From contig JAHJCI010000151.1 of the NCBI GenBank assembly GCA_018813085.1, positions 1 to 6,079 of the forward strand: 6,079 nucleotides of DNA, read 5' to 3'. The notes below the pieces were generated by a model that made no database searches, was not told where the DNA came from, and saw only the letters and a list, made by a program, of their open reading frames with translations. This DNA is from Candidatus Omnitrophota bacterium. Lineage in GTDB: Bacteria; Omnitrophota; Gorgyraeia; Gygaellales; JAHJCI01. A program made the position numbers and the translations under genes. Shown one piece after another: positions 1-6,079 of the stretch. Position 1 is the stretch's first letter. Every line of letters begins with the position of its first letter.

Positions 1-227
1 GCAGCATTCAACTTCTCGGCAACTGCTGCGCCAATGATAAAGCCGCGCGCTTCGGCAGCAACTACCGCATCAACTTTTTTATTTCTAAATTTACCCGCAA
101 GAAGATTAATCGAACTCTTAAATGCTCTACTGTTGCCAAGCAGTGTTGTTATATCCTTGAATAATATTCCCGGCTTTGGAAAATCAGGAATTTCCCTGAT
201 ATATTTTTTAAGACTGTTTGTTTTCAT
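1..227 (-). CDS. apt: Adenine phosphoribosyltransferase, N-terminal part (3' end beyond window)
   Basis: Apt makes AMP and pyrophosphate from adenine and PRPP in cytosolic purine salvage. The first 75 residues are visible. They begin [20 protein letters not shown] and continue [10 protein letters not shown], the signature N-terminus of bacterial Apt ([18 protein letters not shown]). A core strand and loop follow at residues 52-66 ([15 protein letters not shown]), matching the family's E-A/S-R-G-F segment near the adenine site. The PRPP-binding loop and C-terminus lie off the left edge, so activity cannot be judged. The ATG at 227-225 overlaps the sigma factor's TGA stop at 226-224 (ATGA), which suggests translational coupling. 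Upstream, only a loose purine stretch (GGGATAAG) could act as ribosome binding site. The usual length is about 170-180 residues, so less than half is present. Identification is secure from the N-terminal motif. Confidence 0.93.
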   Translation of the reverse strand, partial: MKTNSLKKYIREIPDFPKPGILFKDITTLLGNSRAFKSSINLLAGKFRNKKVDAVVAAEARGFIIGAAVAEKLNA

Positions 228-1051
228 CTTATCCCGTTTTCTCTATCTTGAATATTAACGAATTTTTTTAGTTTTTTCAATGCCTGCTCTTCTATCTGCC
301 GGATTCTCTCCCTTGATACGCCGAGCTTGTCGGCGACCTCGGCTAATGTTTGTTTACTGCCGCTTATCAATCCAAAACGCATATCCAAAACCCGCCTTTC
401 GCGCTCAGACATCAAATCATCCAGGAGGCTGTGGATCTTCTCGCGGAACATCAGCCGGGTAATATCCTCATCAGGAGCTTTTGTGCTTTCATCTTCAACT
501 AAATCCGACACCTGCGTCTGCCCGTCTTCTCCTATAGGAGCATCCAGGGAAGAGGTCTGCATGGAAAGCCAGCCCATTACCTGCTCAGCCCTGTTCTTTG
601 AAATTTTCATCTTTTTTGCTATCTCTTGGTCGCTGGGCTGACGTTTTAACTTTTGCGAAAGCCGCTGGTTGGTTTTTTTCCACTTAACAAGCAGCTCGTT
701 TAAATATACGGGCGTACGAATCAATTTCACCTGTTCGGCAATTGCGCGCGTAATACTCTGTTTTATCCACCAGCCAGCATAAGTAGAAAAGCGGTAGCCT
801 TTACGCGGATCGAATTTTTCCACGGCCTTCATTAATCCGATATTGCCCTCTTCTATCATATCCATTAAAGGCATACCGAGATGTCCGTATCTTTTGGCAA
901 TATTAATCACCAAAAGTAAATTAGCGCTAATCATTTTCTTACGCGCCTTCTTGTTGCCTTTTTTTATCTGATTGCTCAGGCTAATTTCTTCCTTTGCAGT
1001 CAACAAGGGCGTTGAACGAATTTGACTTATATATGATTTAATCCCATCCAT
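224..1051 (-). CDS. RNA polymerase sigma-70 family factor (SigA/RpoD-like, no region 1.1)
   Basis: This is a promoter-recognition subunit of RNA polymerase, 275 residues from the chosen start. Region 1.2 is at about 1-32 ([20 protein letters not shown]). Region 2 is at 36-106, with the core-binding [18 protein letters not shown] and the melting/-10 helix [20 protein letters not shown]. It keeps the paired Trp (W94, W95) and the Q98 and T101 equivalents of E. coli RpoD Q437 and T440. Region 3 runs to about 192 and includes the finger-like [18 protein letters not shown]. Region 4 is at 205-265, with helix-turn-helix [21 protein letters not shown]247, E248 and R251 match the -35 contact residues. 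Region 1.1 is absent, so this could be a short primary sigma or a group 2 sigma; the sequence alone does not decide. At the extended -10 contact, Tyr116 replaces the usual His (E. coli H455), while Glu119 (E458) is kept. The frame stays open to a GTG at 1075, but ATG 1051 has a good Shine-Dalgarno and starts where the family homology starts. Confidence 0.93.
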   Translation of the reverse strand: MDGIKSYISQIRSTPLLTAKEEISLSNQIKKGNKKARKKMISANLLLVINIAKRYGHLGMPLMDMIEEGNIGLMKAVEKFDPRKGYRFSTYAGWWIKQSITRAIAEQVKLIRTPVYLNELLVKWKKTNQRLSQKLKRQPSDQEIAKKMKISKNRAEQVMGWLSMQTSSLDAPIGEDGQTQVSDLVEDESTKAPDEDITRLMFREKIHSLLDDLMSERERRVLDMRFGLISGSKQTLAEVADKLGVSRERIRQIEEQALKKLKKFVNIQDRENGIR

Positions 1052-1061
1052 GCACCCCTCG

Positions 1062-1066
1062 CTCCT
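1062..1066 (-). promoter_or_regulatory. Shine-Dalgarno of the sigma factor gene
   Basis: On the minus strand AGGAG lies 10 nt before ATG 1051, and a second purine run, GAGGGG (1060-1055), lies 3 nt before it. These sit inside the eight-codon extension that would be translated from GTG 1075, and no comparable site precedes that GTG. The site therefore favours the ATG as the real start. Confidence 0.6.
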
Positions 1067-1090
1067 TTCAGTCACTCGGGAGAAACTAAT

Positions 1091-1118
1091 GTACAGAGTA
1101 CAGAGTACAGAGTACAGA
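1091..1118. repeat. Tandem heptamer, four perfect copies (GTACAGA)
   Basis: Four exact head-to-tail copies of the 7-mer GTACAGA (plus strand; TCTGTAC on the minus strand) occupy the 112-nt spacer between the ppdK stop (1164) and the sigma start (1051). The array ends 40 nt upstream of the sigma start codon, inside what would be its untranslated leader. The last copy runs into an A/T-rich inverted repeat, CAGAAAAA-GA-TTTTTCTG (1115-1132). The rest of the spacer is A/T-rich, and I could not find a convincing promoter in it. The unit resembles the array at 5298-5318: phased as TACAGAG here and TAGAGAG there on the opposite strand, they differ by one base. Confidence 0.9.
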
Positions 1119-1163
1119 AAAAGATTTTTCTGATTTCTCTATTCTGTTTTCTAGTTACATTAC

Positions 1164-3890
1164 TTATTTCAAAACTGCCTGAGCTGCAGCCAAACGCGCA
1201 ATCGGAATCCTAAAAGGAGAACAGCTCACATAATCCATTCCCGCCCTGTGGCAGAAATCAATTGAGCGGGGATCTCCTCCGTGCTCACCACAAATCCCTA
1301 CCTTTAACCCGGGGCGTGCCTTTCTGCCCCTGTTAATGCCCATCTCTATAAGTTGCCCGATGCCTGCCTGGTCAATAGTCTGAAAGGGGTCATCGCTAAG
1401 AATTCCGCTTTTTAAATAATCCGGCAGAAACGCTCCCAGGTCATCACGGGAAAAACCAAATCCCATCTGAGTAAGGTCATTAGTGCCGAATGAAAAGAAT
1501 TCTGCCACAGTTGCTAATCTATCAGCCAGGAGGGCTGCGCGCGGTATCTCGATCATCGTACCAAAGGAATGAGGAACCTTCTTAAGGTTATACTTCTTTA
1601 AAACCTCCTGATAAACCTCTTTAGCCACGACAAATTGATGCTGCAATTCCCCGACCTCTCCCACGACAGGAATCATTATTTCCGGATTAACCTTAAGTCC
1701 CTGTTTAAGCAACTCTGCTGCTGCTTCAAGAATAGCGCGGATTTGCATCCGGCTTATTTCAGGATAGGTTACTCCCAAGCGCACGCCTCGATGGCCCATC
1801 ATGGGGTTAGACTCATGTAAGCTATCAGCCCGTTTATTGAGCTTTTCAATATTGATATTCAGGCTGTTTGCCAACTCTGCCCTCTGTTCTTGTTCCCTGG
1901 GAACAAACTCATGTAAAGGCGGATCCAGTAACCTTATCGTAACAGGCAGGCCTTGCATAACCTCAAGGGTTTTTTTGATATCGCTCTTTACAAAAGGAAA
2001 CAACTCCTCAAGCGCTTTGCTGCGCTCCGAGACATCTACGGACATAATCATTTTACGAAGATAAAATAAAGGTTTATCCGCGCCCTTACCGTAGAACATA
2101 TGCTCGGTGCGGAATAAACCGATACCCTCTGCTCCGAATGCCAGGGCCCGCCTGGAATCTTCCGGGGTATCTGCATTGGTACGCACCTTAAGCTTGCGAA
2201 TACGGTCGCAGATTTTCAAGAAATCATTAAGCACCTTATTTTCTTCGGATGCGGATATCATCGGCAACCTGCCTTCATAAACCGTACCCTTGCTGCCGTT
2301 AAGCGTAATCCAGTCGCCTTCATTTAAGGTTTTATTATCAACGCTTAATTGCTTCCTCTCGTAGTCAACGCTTAAACTGCCGCAACCGACAACACAACAC
2401 TTGCCCCAACCACGGGCAACTAAAGCCGCATGAGAAGTCATGCCTCCCCTTGCGGTCAATATAGCAACTGCAGCGCGCATCCCTTCAACGTCTTCGGGAT
2501 TAGTCTCTTCTCTGACCAAGATTACTGTCTTGCCTTCCTTGGCCCACTTAACCGCATCAACCGCAGAAAAAACTATCTGGCCTGAAGCGCCTCCCGGGCC
2601 TGCCGGCAGCCCTTTAACTAAAGGCTGCTGCTTCTTCTCTGCTGCCGGGTCAATAATCGGATGAAGCAGTTCGTCCAGCTGATCCGGTGTTACGCGGCTT
2701 ACAGCTTCTTTATCGGAAATCATCTTTGACTTATACATCTCATAGGCCATGCGCACAGCCGCAGGGCCGTTTCGCTTGCCCATGCGGGTCTGTAACATGA
2801 ATAACCTGTTGTTCTCGATGGTAAATTCGATATCCTGCATATCATGATAGTGCCTCTCAAGCCGATTTCGAATACTTACCAGCTGGCTGTAAATCTTAGG
2901 CATCTCTATCTCGAGAACCGGCAAATCTTTGTTATGCTCGCTTTGCGAATACCTGTTTATCGGCGCAGGCGTACGGATACCTGCAACAACATCCTCGCCC
3001 TGGGCATTAATCAGGTATTCTCCGTAAAACTGATTTTCTCCGTTTCCGGGGTTACGGGTAAATCCGACTCCGGTAGCCGAAGAAGAACCCAGATTACCGA
3101 AAACCATAGTCTGCACGTTTACTGCAGTACCCCACTCATCAGGTATCCCTTCGATTCTTCTGTAAGATATTGCCCGCTTGCCGTTCCAGGAAGAAAATAC
3201 CGCCCCGATGCCTCCCCAAAGCTGGGCATCAGCATTGTCCGGAAAATCCTTCTTCAATGCCTCCTTTACCCTCTGCTTGAATAACTCGCAAAGCTTTTTA
3301 AGGTCTTCTGCATCTAAGTCTACGTCTGAGGTAATGCCTTTATTCTTTTTCATCCCGGACATTATCTTTTCCAATTGCTTGCGTATGCCTGATTCATCGT
3401 CTTTGAGCTCAATGCCTGCGGCTTTCTCCATCACTACGTCAGAATACATCATAATCAACCGTCTGTAGGCATCATAAACAAAGCGCTCATTGCCCTGGGT
3501 TTGCTTTATTAAACCAGGAATAGTCTTAGTGGTCAGTCCGACATTAAGCACGGTTTCCATCATCCCGGGCATTGACTTCCTTGCTCCGGAACGTACCGAT
3601 ACCAGTAATGGGTTGCCGGCATCACCGAACTTCTTGCCCATCAACTTTTCTACCTTTTTCATTGCCTGGGCTAGTTGCTGTTTTATACCCTCAGGGTAGC
3701 TTTTTTTATTATTATAATAATAGGTGCAAACTTCTGTTGTAATTGTGAATCCTGGTGGAACAGGCAGACGTAAATCCTTATGCCCGGCCATCTCTGCCAG
3801 GTTGGCGCCTTTGCCTCCTAAAAGATTTTTCATTCCTCCGTTACCGTCTGCTTTTTCACCGCCGAAGAAGTAAACATATTTCTTTGCCAT
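1164..3890 (-). CDS. ppdK: Pyruvate, phosphate dikinase
   Basis: PPDK reversibly interconverts pyruvate + ATP + phosphate and phosphoenolpyruvate + AMP + pyrophosphate, a cytosolic step in gluconeogenesis or PPi-linked glycolysis. At 908 residues it is full length (bacterial homologues are about 870-910). The N-terminal ATP-grasp domain opens with GGKGANLAEM (Lys27) and has the nucleotide-binding VRSGARKSMPGMMETV (Arg100). The central swivelling domain has GGMTSHAALVARG with the phosphorylated His487. The C-terminal PEP/pyruvate barrel has GLFRTEHMFY, FGTNDLTQMGFGFSRDD (Asn804, Asp805) and GICGEHGGDPRS with catalytic Cys867. The His-Cys spacing of 380 is close to the 376 of Clostridium symbiosum PPDK (His455, Cys831). 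The enzyme looks intact. One small change is Gly for the usual Thr after the TQM motif. The ATG start is 34 nt after the glyQS stop; upstream there is only a near GAAG and a distant GGGGG, so the ribosome binding site is unclear. No PPDK regulatory kinase is seen nearby. Confidence 0.97.
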   Translation of the reverse strand: MAKKYVYFFGGEKADGNGGMKNLLGGKGANLAEMAGHKDLRLPVPPGFTITTEVCTYYYNNKKSYPEGIKQQLAQAMKKVEKLMGKKFGDAGNPLLVSVRSGARKSMPGMMETVLNVGLTTKTIPGLIKQTQGNERFVYDAYRRLIMMYSDVVMEKAAGIELKDDESGIRKQLEKIMSGMKKNKGITSDVDLDAEDLKKLCELFKQRVKEALKKDFPDNADAQLWGGIGAVFSSWNGKRAISYRRIEGIPDEWGTAVNVQTMVFGNLGSSSATGVGFTRNPGNGENQFYGEYLINAQGEDVVAGIRTPAPINRYSQSEHNKDLPVLEIEMPKIYSQLVSIRNRLERHYHDMQDIEFTIENNRLFMLQTRMGKRNGPAAVRMAYEMYKSKMISDKEAVSRVTPDQLDELLHPIIDPAAEKKQQPLVKGLPAGPGGASGQIVFSAVDAVKWAKEGKTVILVREETNPEDVEGMRAAVAILTARGGMTSHAALVARGWGKCCVVGCGSLSVDYERKQLSVDNKTLNEGDWITLNGSKGTVYEGRLPMISASEENKVLNDFLKICDRIRKLKVRTNADTPEDSRRALAFGAEGIGLFRTEHMFYGKGADKPLFYLRKMIMSVDVSERSKALEELFPFVKSDIKKTLEVMQGLPVTIRLLDPPLHEFVPREQEQRAELANSLNINIEKLNKRADSLHESNPMMGHRGVRLGVTYPEISRMQIRAILEAAAELLKQGLKVNPEIMIPVVGEVGELQHQFVVAKEVYQEVLKKYNLKKVPHSFGTMIEIPRAALLADRLATVAEFFSFGTNDLTQMGFGFSRDDLGAFLPDYLKSGILSDDPFQTIDQAGIGQLIEMGINRGRKARPGLKVGICGEHGGDPRSIDFCHRAGMDYVSCSPFRIPIARLAAAQAVLK

Positions 3891-3924
3891 TGCTTCTTTA
3901 ATCCCCCTTTCAAAAACCCGTTAA

Positions 3925-5265
3925 TCAATCTTGGCCTAATTTATCTCTAAAATAGGCTGCTACCTGGTCTATACTTATACGCTCCTGCTGCATACTATCC
4001 CTGCTTCTTACGGTCACCTGCTTATCTTCCAGGGATTGAACGTCTACGGTAAGGCAATACGGAGTCCCTATTTCATCCTGCCTGCGGTATAGTTTTCCGA
4101 TGGCTGCCGTATCGTCATAAACACAATAAAACTGCTTCTTTAAATTCCCACATATATCCTTTGCCAGCTTAACAATCTCTGCGCGCTTAGTAAGCAGGGG
4201 CAGGATGGCAATTTTTACGGGTGCCAAGTCCTTATGCAGGCTTAAAAGCACCCTCTTCCTTCCCCTGACTTCCTGCTCAGAATAAGCGTCACTTAAAAAT
4301 GCCAGCACGGCGCGGTCCACACCGCCGGAAGGTTCGATTATATAAGGATAAAACCTTTGCTTTGATTCCGCATCAAAGTATTCCAAGTCTTTGCCGCTAA
4401 TCTTTGCATGCTGCTTTAAATCAAAATCCGTACGATTGGCAATACCTTCTAATTCCGACCAGGCTCCGCCGCAGGCTGATTCGCCTGCGCTGGAAAAAGG
4501 AAACTTATATTCTATGTCCGTGCAAGCCCTGGCATAATGCGCAAGTTCATCATTGGAATGCTCGCGCTTACGCAGGTTCTCATTTTTTATCCCCAGGTTT
4601 ATATACCAGTTATACCTTTCTTCGATCCACTCTTCTAACTTCTTATCGGCCTCATCCGGATGGACAAAATATTCTATCTCCATCTGCTCGAATTCACGGG
4701 TACGAAAAGTAAAATTTCCCGGGGTGATTTCATTCCTGAATGCCTTTCCGATTTGGGCAAGCCCGAACGGCAGCTTTAGATGGCAGCTGTCAATGATATT
4801 GCCGAAATTTACAAACATGCCCTGCGCTGTTTCAGGCCGAAGGTATAGCAGGCTTGCTTCTTCTTCGACTGCGCCCTGATGAGTTTTAAACATCAGGTTA
4901 AACTGCCGCGGTTCTGTCAAATCGCCTGAGCATTCCGGGCATTTATTGCTCTCTTTTAAGTCTACTACCTTAAAACGCTTCTTGCAGGACTTACAATCAA
5001 CTTTCAAATCATAGAAATTCTCTAGATGCCCTGATGCCTTCCATACCTCGGGATTCATTAATATGGCAGCATCCATTCCCAGGACGTCATCCCTGTTATG
5101 GACGCTCGCCTTCCACCAGGAGCGCTTGAGATTATTCTTAAGCTCGACGCCGTAAGGGCCGTAATCCCAGGTATTGCTTAAGCCCCCGTAGATATCAGAA
5201 CCGGGGAATATAAATCCCCTGCGCTTGCATAACGCGACTATTTTATCCATTAGGTCGTTACTCAT
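3925..5265 (-). CDS. glyQS: Glycyl-tRNA synthetase, single-chain (alpha2) type
   Basis: This enzyme attaches glycine to tRNA-Gly for translation. It is the class II, single-polypeptide homodimeric form, not the alpha2beta2 GlyQ/GlyS pair. At 446 residues it fits the shorter bacterial members. The N-terminus has the family signature RRGFIFPGSDIYGG and WDYGPYGVELKNNL. A zinc-ribbon-like set follows (Cys91, Cys94, Cys109, Cys112). Motif 2 is FRNEITPGNFTFRTREFEQ (177-195), followed by the Glu-rich EIEYF strand. Next come ELEGIANRTDFDL (271-283), involved in glycine recognition, and motif 3, EPSGGVDRAVLAFL (311-324, Arg318). The C-terminal anticodon-binding domain runs from about 348. An apparent 11-residue insertion, residues 258-268, separates FPF from WSELEG in the catalytic core (see the 4462-4494 entry). 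ATG 5265 lacks an obvious Shine-Dalgarno; Met6 has none either, so the first ATG is kept. panB lies 36 nt upstream and ppdK 34 nt downstream, so co-transcription is likely. Confidence 0.96.
   Translation of the reverse strand: MSNDLMDKIVALCKRRGFIFPGSDIYGGLSNTWDYGPYGVELKNNLKRSWWKASVHNRDDVLGMDAAILMNPEVWKASGHLENFYDLKVDCKSCKKRFKVVDLKESNKCPECSGDLTEPRQFNLMFKTHQGAVEEEASLLYLRPETAQGMFVNFGNIIDSCHLKLPFGLAQIGKAFRNEITPGNFTFRTREFEQMEIEYFVHPDEADKKLEEWIEERYNWYINLGIKNENLRKREHSNDELAHYARACTDIEYKFPFSSAGESACGGAWSELEGIANRTDFDLKQHAKISGKDLEYFDAESKQRFYPYIIEPSGGVDRAVLAFLSDAYSEQEVRGRKRVLLSLHKDLAPVKIAILPLLTKRAEIVKLAKDICGNLKKQFYCVYDDTAAIGKLYRRQDEIGTPYCLTVDVQSLEDKQVTVRSRDSMQQERISIDQVAAYFRDKLGQD
4462..4494 (-). repeat. In-frame 33-nt palindrome-bearing insert in glyQS
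   Basis: These 33 nt encode SSAGESACGGA, exactly 11 codons, between FPF and WSELEGIANRTD. From memory of the family, FPF is normally followed almost directly by GW-x-ELEGIA, so this looks like an added segment. Its core is a perfect inverted repeat, CGCAGGC-TGATTC-GCCTGCG (4470-4489, 7-bp arms, 6-nt loop), and it is richer in G+C than the surrounding gene. This recalls small palindromic elements that insert in frame into genes, such as the Rickettsia palindromic elements. There is no second copy in the window, so its status as a mobile repeat is inferred. It might instead be a lineage-specific loop. Confidence 0.5.
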
Positions 5266-5297
5266 ATCTTAATAAAGCAGCGTATAAAGAGATTGTT

Positions 5298-5318
5298 CTC
5301 TCTACTCGCTACTCTCTA
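5298..5318. repeat. Tandem heptamer at the panB 3' end (TAGAGAG, three copies)
   Basis: On the minus strand three head-to-tail heptamers read TAGAGAG, TAGCGAG and TAGAGAG. They cover the last codons of panB (V-E-S-S-E), and the first three bases of the third copy are the panB TAG stop. The array then passes into the 36-nt spacer before glyQS, where a short stem, AGAGA-ACAA-TCTCT (5301-5288 on the minus strand), overlaps it. The stem is too weak to call a terminator. The unit differs by one base from the TACAGAG unit of the array at 1091-1118. Confidence 0.8.
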
Positions 5319-6079
5319 CTTTCTTCAGTTCTTCTTCCTTTATAGTAAAGCTGTGCTGCTTGGTAGGGAACTTGCCTTCAAGGACCTCTTTTTTATAATC
5401 CTCTATTGCTTTCTGGATTTGCGAAGAAAGGTTGACGTATTGCTTGACGAATTTCGGTTTATAGCGCTCGAATAAACCCAGCATGTCATGCGTAACCAAT
5501 ACCTGGCCGTCGCAGGCAATGCCGGCGCCGATACCGATTGTCGGAATCTTTAACCTGTTTGTAATAATGCCTGCTATTTTTTCTGGTACGCATTCAAGCA
5601 CAATAGAAAAACAGCCTATCTTTTCTAAATCCTCGGCCTGGGCAATTAATCTTTCGGCTGCGGCAGCGTCTTTTCCCTGAACTTTAAAACCGCCTAATTT
5701 ATCAGCGGTCTGAGGCGTAAGCCCGATATGGCCCATTACCGCAATGCCTGATTCTATTATTGCCTGGGTAACCTGGGGGCATTTATCAAACCATTCCAGC
5801 TTTACCGCATCAGCCCCTGCCTCCTCAATAAACCTCCTGGCATTTCTTACTGATTCTGAAGGATTCACCTGATAAGATTCATAAGGCATATCCCCGATAA
5901 CCAACGCTGACATTACTGCCCGGACTACTGCCTTTGAATGATAGATCATCTCGGACATACCGACCTGAGTAGTTGACTCCAGACCCAATACTACATTTGC
6001 CACTGAATCCCCTACTAAAATAATATCGATGCCTGCGCGGTCAATCAGTGAGGCCAAAGGAAAATCATAAGCAGTAAGC
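5302..6079 (-). CDS. panB: 3-methyl-2-oxobutanoate hydroxymethyltransferase (5' end beyond window)
   Basis: PanB transfers a hydroxymethyl group from 5,10-methylene-tetrahydrofolate to 3-methyl-2-oxobutanoate, giving ketopantoate, the first step of pantothenate and CoA synthesis in the cytosol. The frame is open to the right edge and starts with LTAYDFPLAS, the family's N-terminal motif, so roughly 15-20 residues are missing. A TTG at 6057 lies inside this motif and is not the start. Of 258 visible residues, the Mg-binding and catalytic set is present: Asp24 in VGDSVANVVLG, Asp63 in IGDMPY, Lys93 and Glu95 in VKLEW, Glu162 in VLECVP. These match E. coli Asp45, Asp84, Lys112, Glu114 and Glu181, with the same 39- and 67-residue spacings for D45-D84 and E114-E181. 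GHIGLTPQ and IPTIGIGAG also fit. The last residues and stop come from a tandem heptamer array. No panC or panD is visible; they may lie outside. Confidence 0.96.
   Translation of the reverse strand, partial: LTAYDFPLASLIDRAGIDIILVGDSVANVVLGLESTTQVGMSEMIYHSKAVVRAVMSALVIGDMPYESYQVNPSESVRNARRFIEEAGADAVKLEWFDKCPQVTQAIIESGIAVMGHIGLTPQTADKLGGFKVQGKDAAAAERLIAQAEDLEKIGCFSIVLECVPEKIAGIITNRLKIPTIGIGAGIACDGQVLVTHDMLGLFERYKPKFVKQYVNLSSQIQKAIEDYKKEVLEGKFPTKQHSFTIKEEELKKVESSE

Noticed and set aside
1052..1075. Eight-residue N-terminal extension of the sigma factor from GTG 1075.
   Set aside because: There is no Shine-Dalgarno before the GTG, while AGGAG lies within the extension at proper distance from ATG 1051, where family similarity begins.
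1115..1132. Inverted repeat CAGAAAAA-GA-TTTTTCTG as a terminator for ppdK.
   Set aside because: The stem is almost all A/T with a two-base loop, and on the minus strand it is followed by the heptamer array and not by a run of T, so it does not fit an intrinsic terminator.
1120..1175. Possible sigma-70 promoter for the sigma gene (minus-strand TTGAAA at the ppdK end with AGAATA downstream).
   Set aside because: The spacing between the two hexamers is about 22 nt, too long, and no better -10 lies at 16-18 nt.
2844..3284. 146-codon plus-strand open frame opposite ppdK.
   Set aside because: It lies wholly antisense to conserved PPDK coding sequence, has no recognisable domain or ribosome binding site, and its composition is explained by the minus-strand codons.
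5288..5301. Small hairpin AGAGA-ACAA-TCTCT after panB as a terminator.
   Set aside because: The stem has only 5 bp and is followed by TTATACG, with no clear T run; it partly arises from the heptamer repeat itself.
5302..6057. Complete panB starting from TTG 6057.
   Set aside because: The upstream codons continue in frame as LTAYDFP, the conserved PanB motif, so the true start is beyond the right edge and TTG 6057 is an internal Leu codon.

Overview
The window reads as an ordinary bacterial chromosomal segment with five protein genes. All are on the minus strand and tightly spaced. In transcription order, from the right edge to the left edge, they are: panB (ketopantoate hydroxymethyltransferase, 5' end outside the window), glyQS (single-chain glycyl-tRNA synthetase), ppdK (pyruvate, phosphate dikinase), a primary-like sigma-70 family factor without region 1.1, and apt (adenine phosphoribosyltransferase, 3' end outside the window). 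The spacers are about 36, 34 and 112 nt, and the sigma stop overlaps the apt start as ATGA. The genes may therefore be read as one or two transcripts. No stretch over 300 bases lacks a gene.

The organism is bacterial. The evidence is a sigma-70 factor, panB, a bacterial-type PPDK and moderate base composition. The alpha2-type GlyRS next to ppdK, a PPDK in central carbon metabolism and small repeats in spacers would fit a deep-branching, probably anaerobic candidate lineage such as Omnitrophota. This is a guess from general impression and was not tested. No tRNA, rRNA, CRISPR array, transposase, phage gene or defence gene was seen.

The genes do not form a single pathway. PanB starts pantothenate/CoA synthesis, GlyQS charges tRNA-Gly, PPDK interconverts pyruvate and phosphoenolpyruvate, the sigma factor directs promoter use, and Apt salvages adenine. 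This is a housekeeping cluster, not a specialised system.

The less ordinary signals are at small scale. A perfect four-copy tandem heptamer lies in the ppdK-sigma spacer. A related three-copy heptamer lies at the panB-glyQS junction and supplies the panB stop codon. An apparent 33-nt in-frame insertion carrying a perfect inverted repeat sits in the catalytic core of glyQS. Together these suggest a genome with small mobile or slippage-generated repeats. No new multi-gene system was found.
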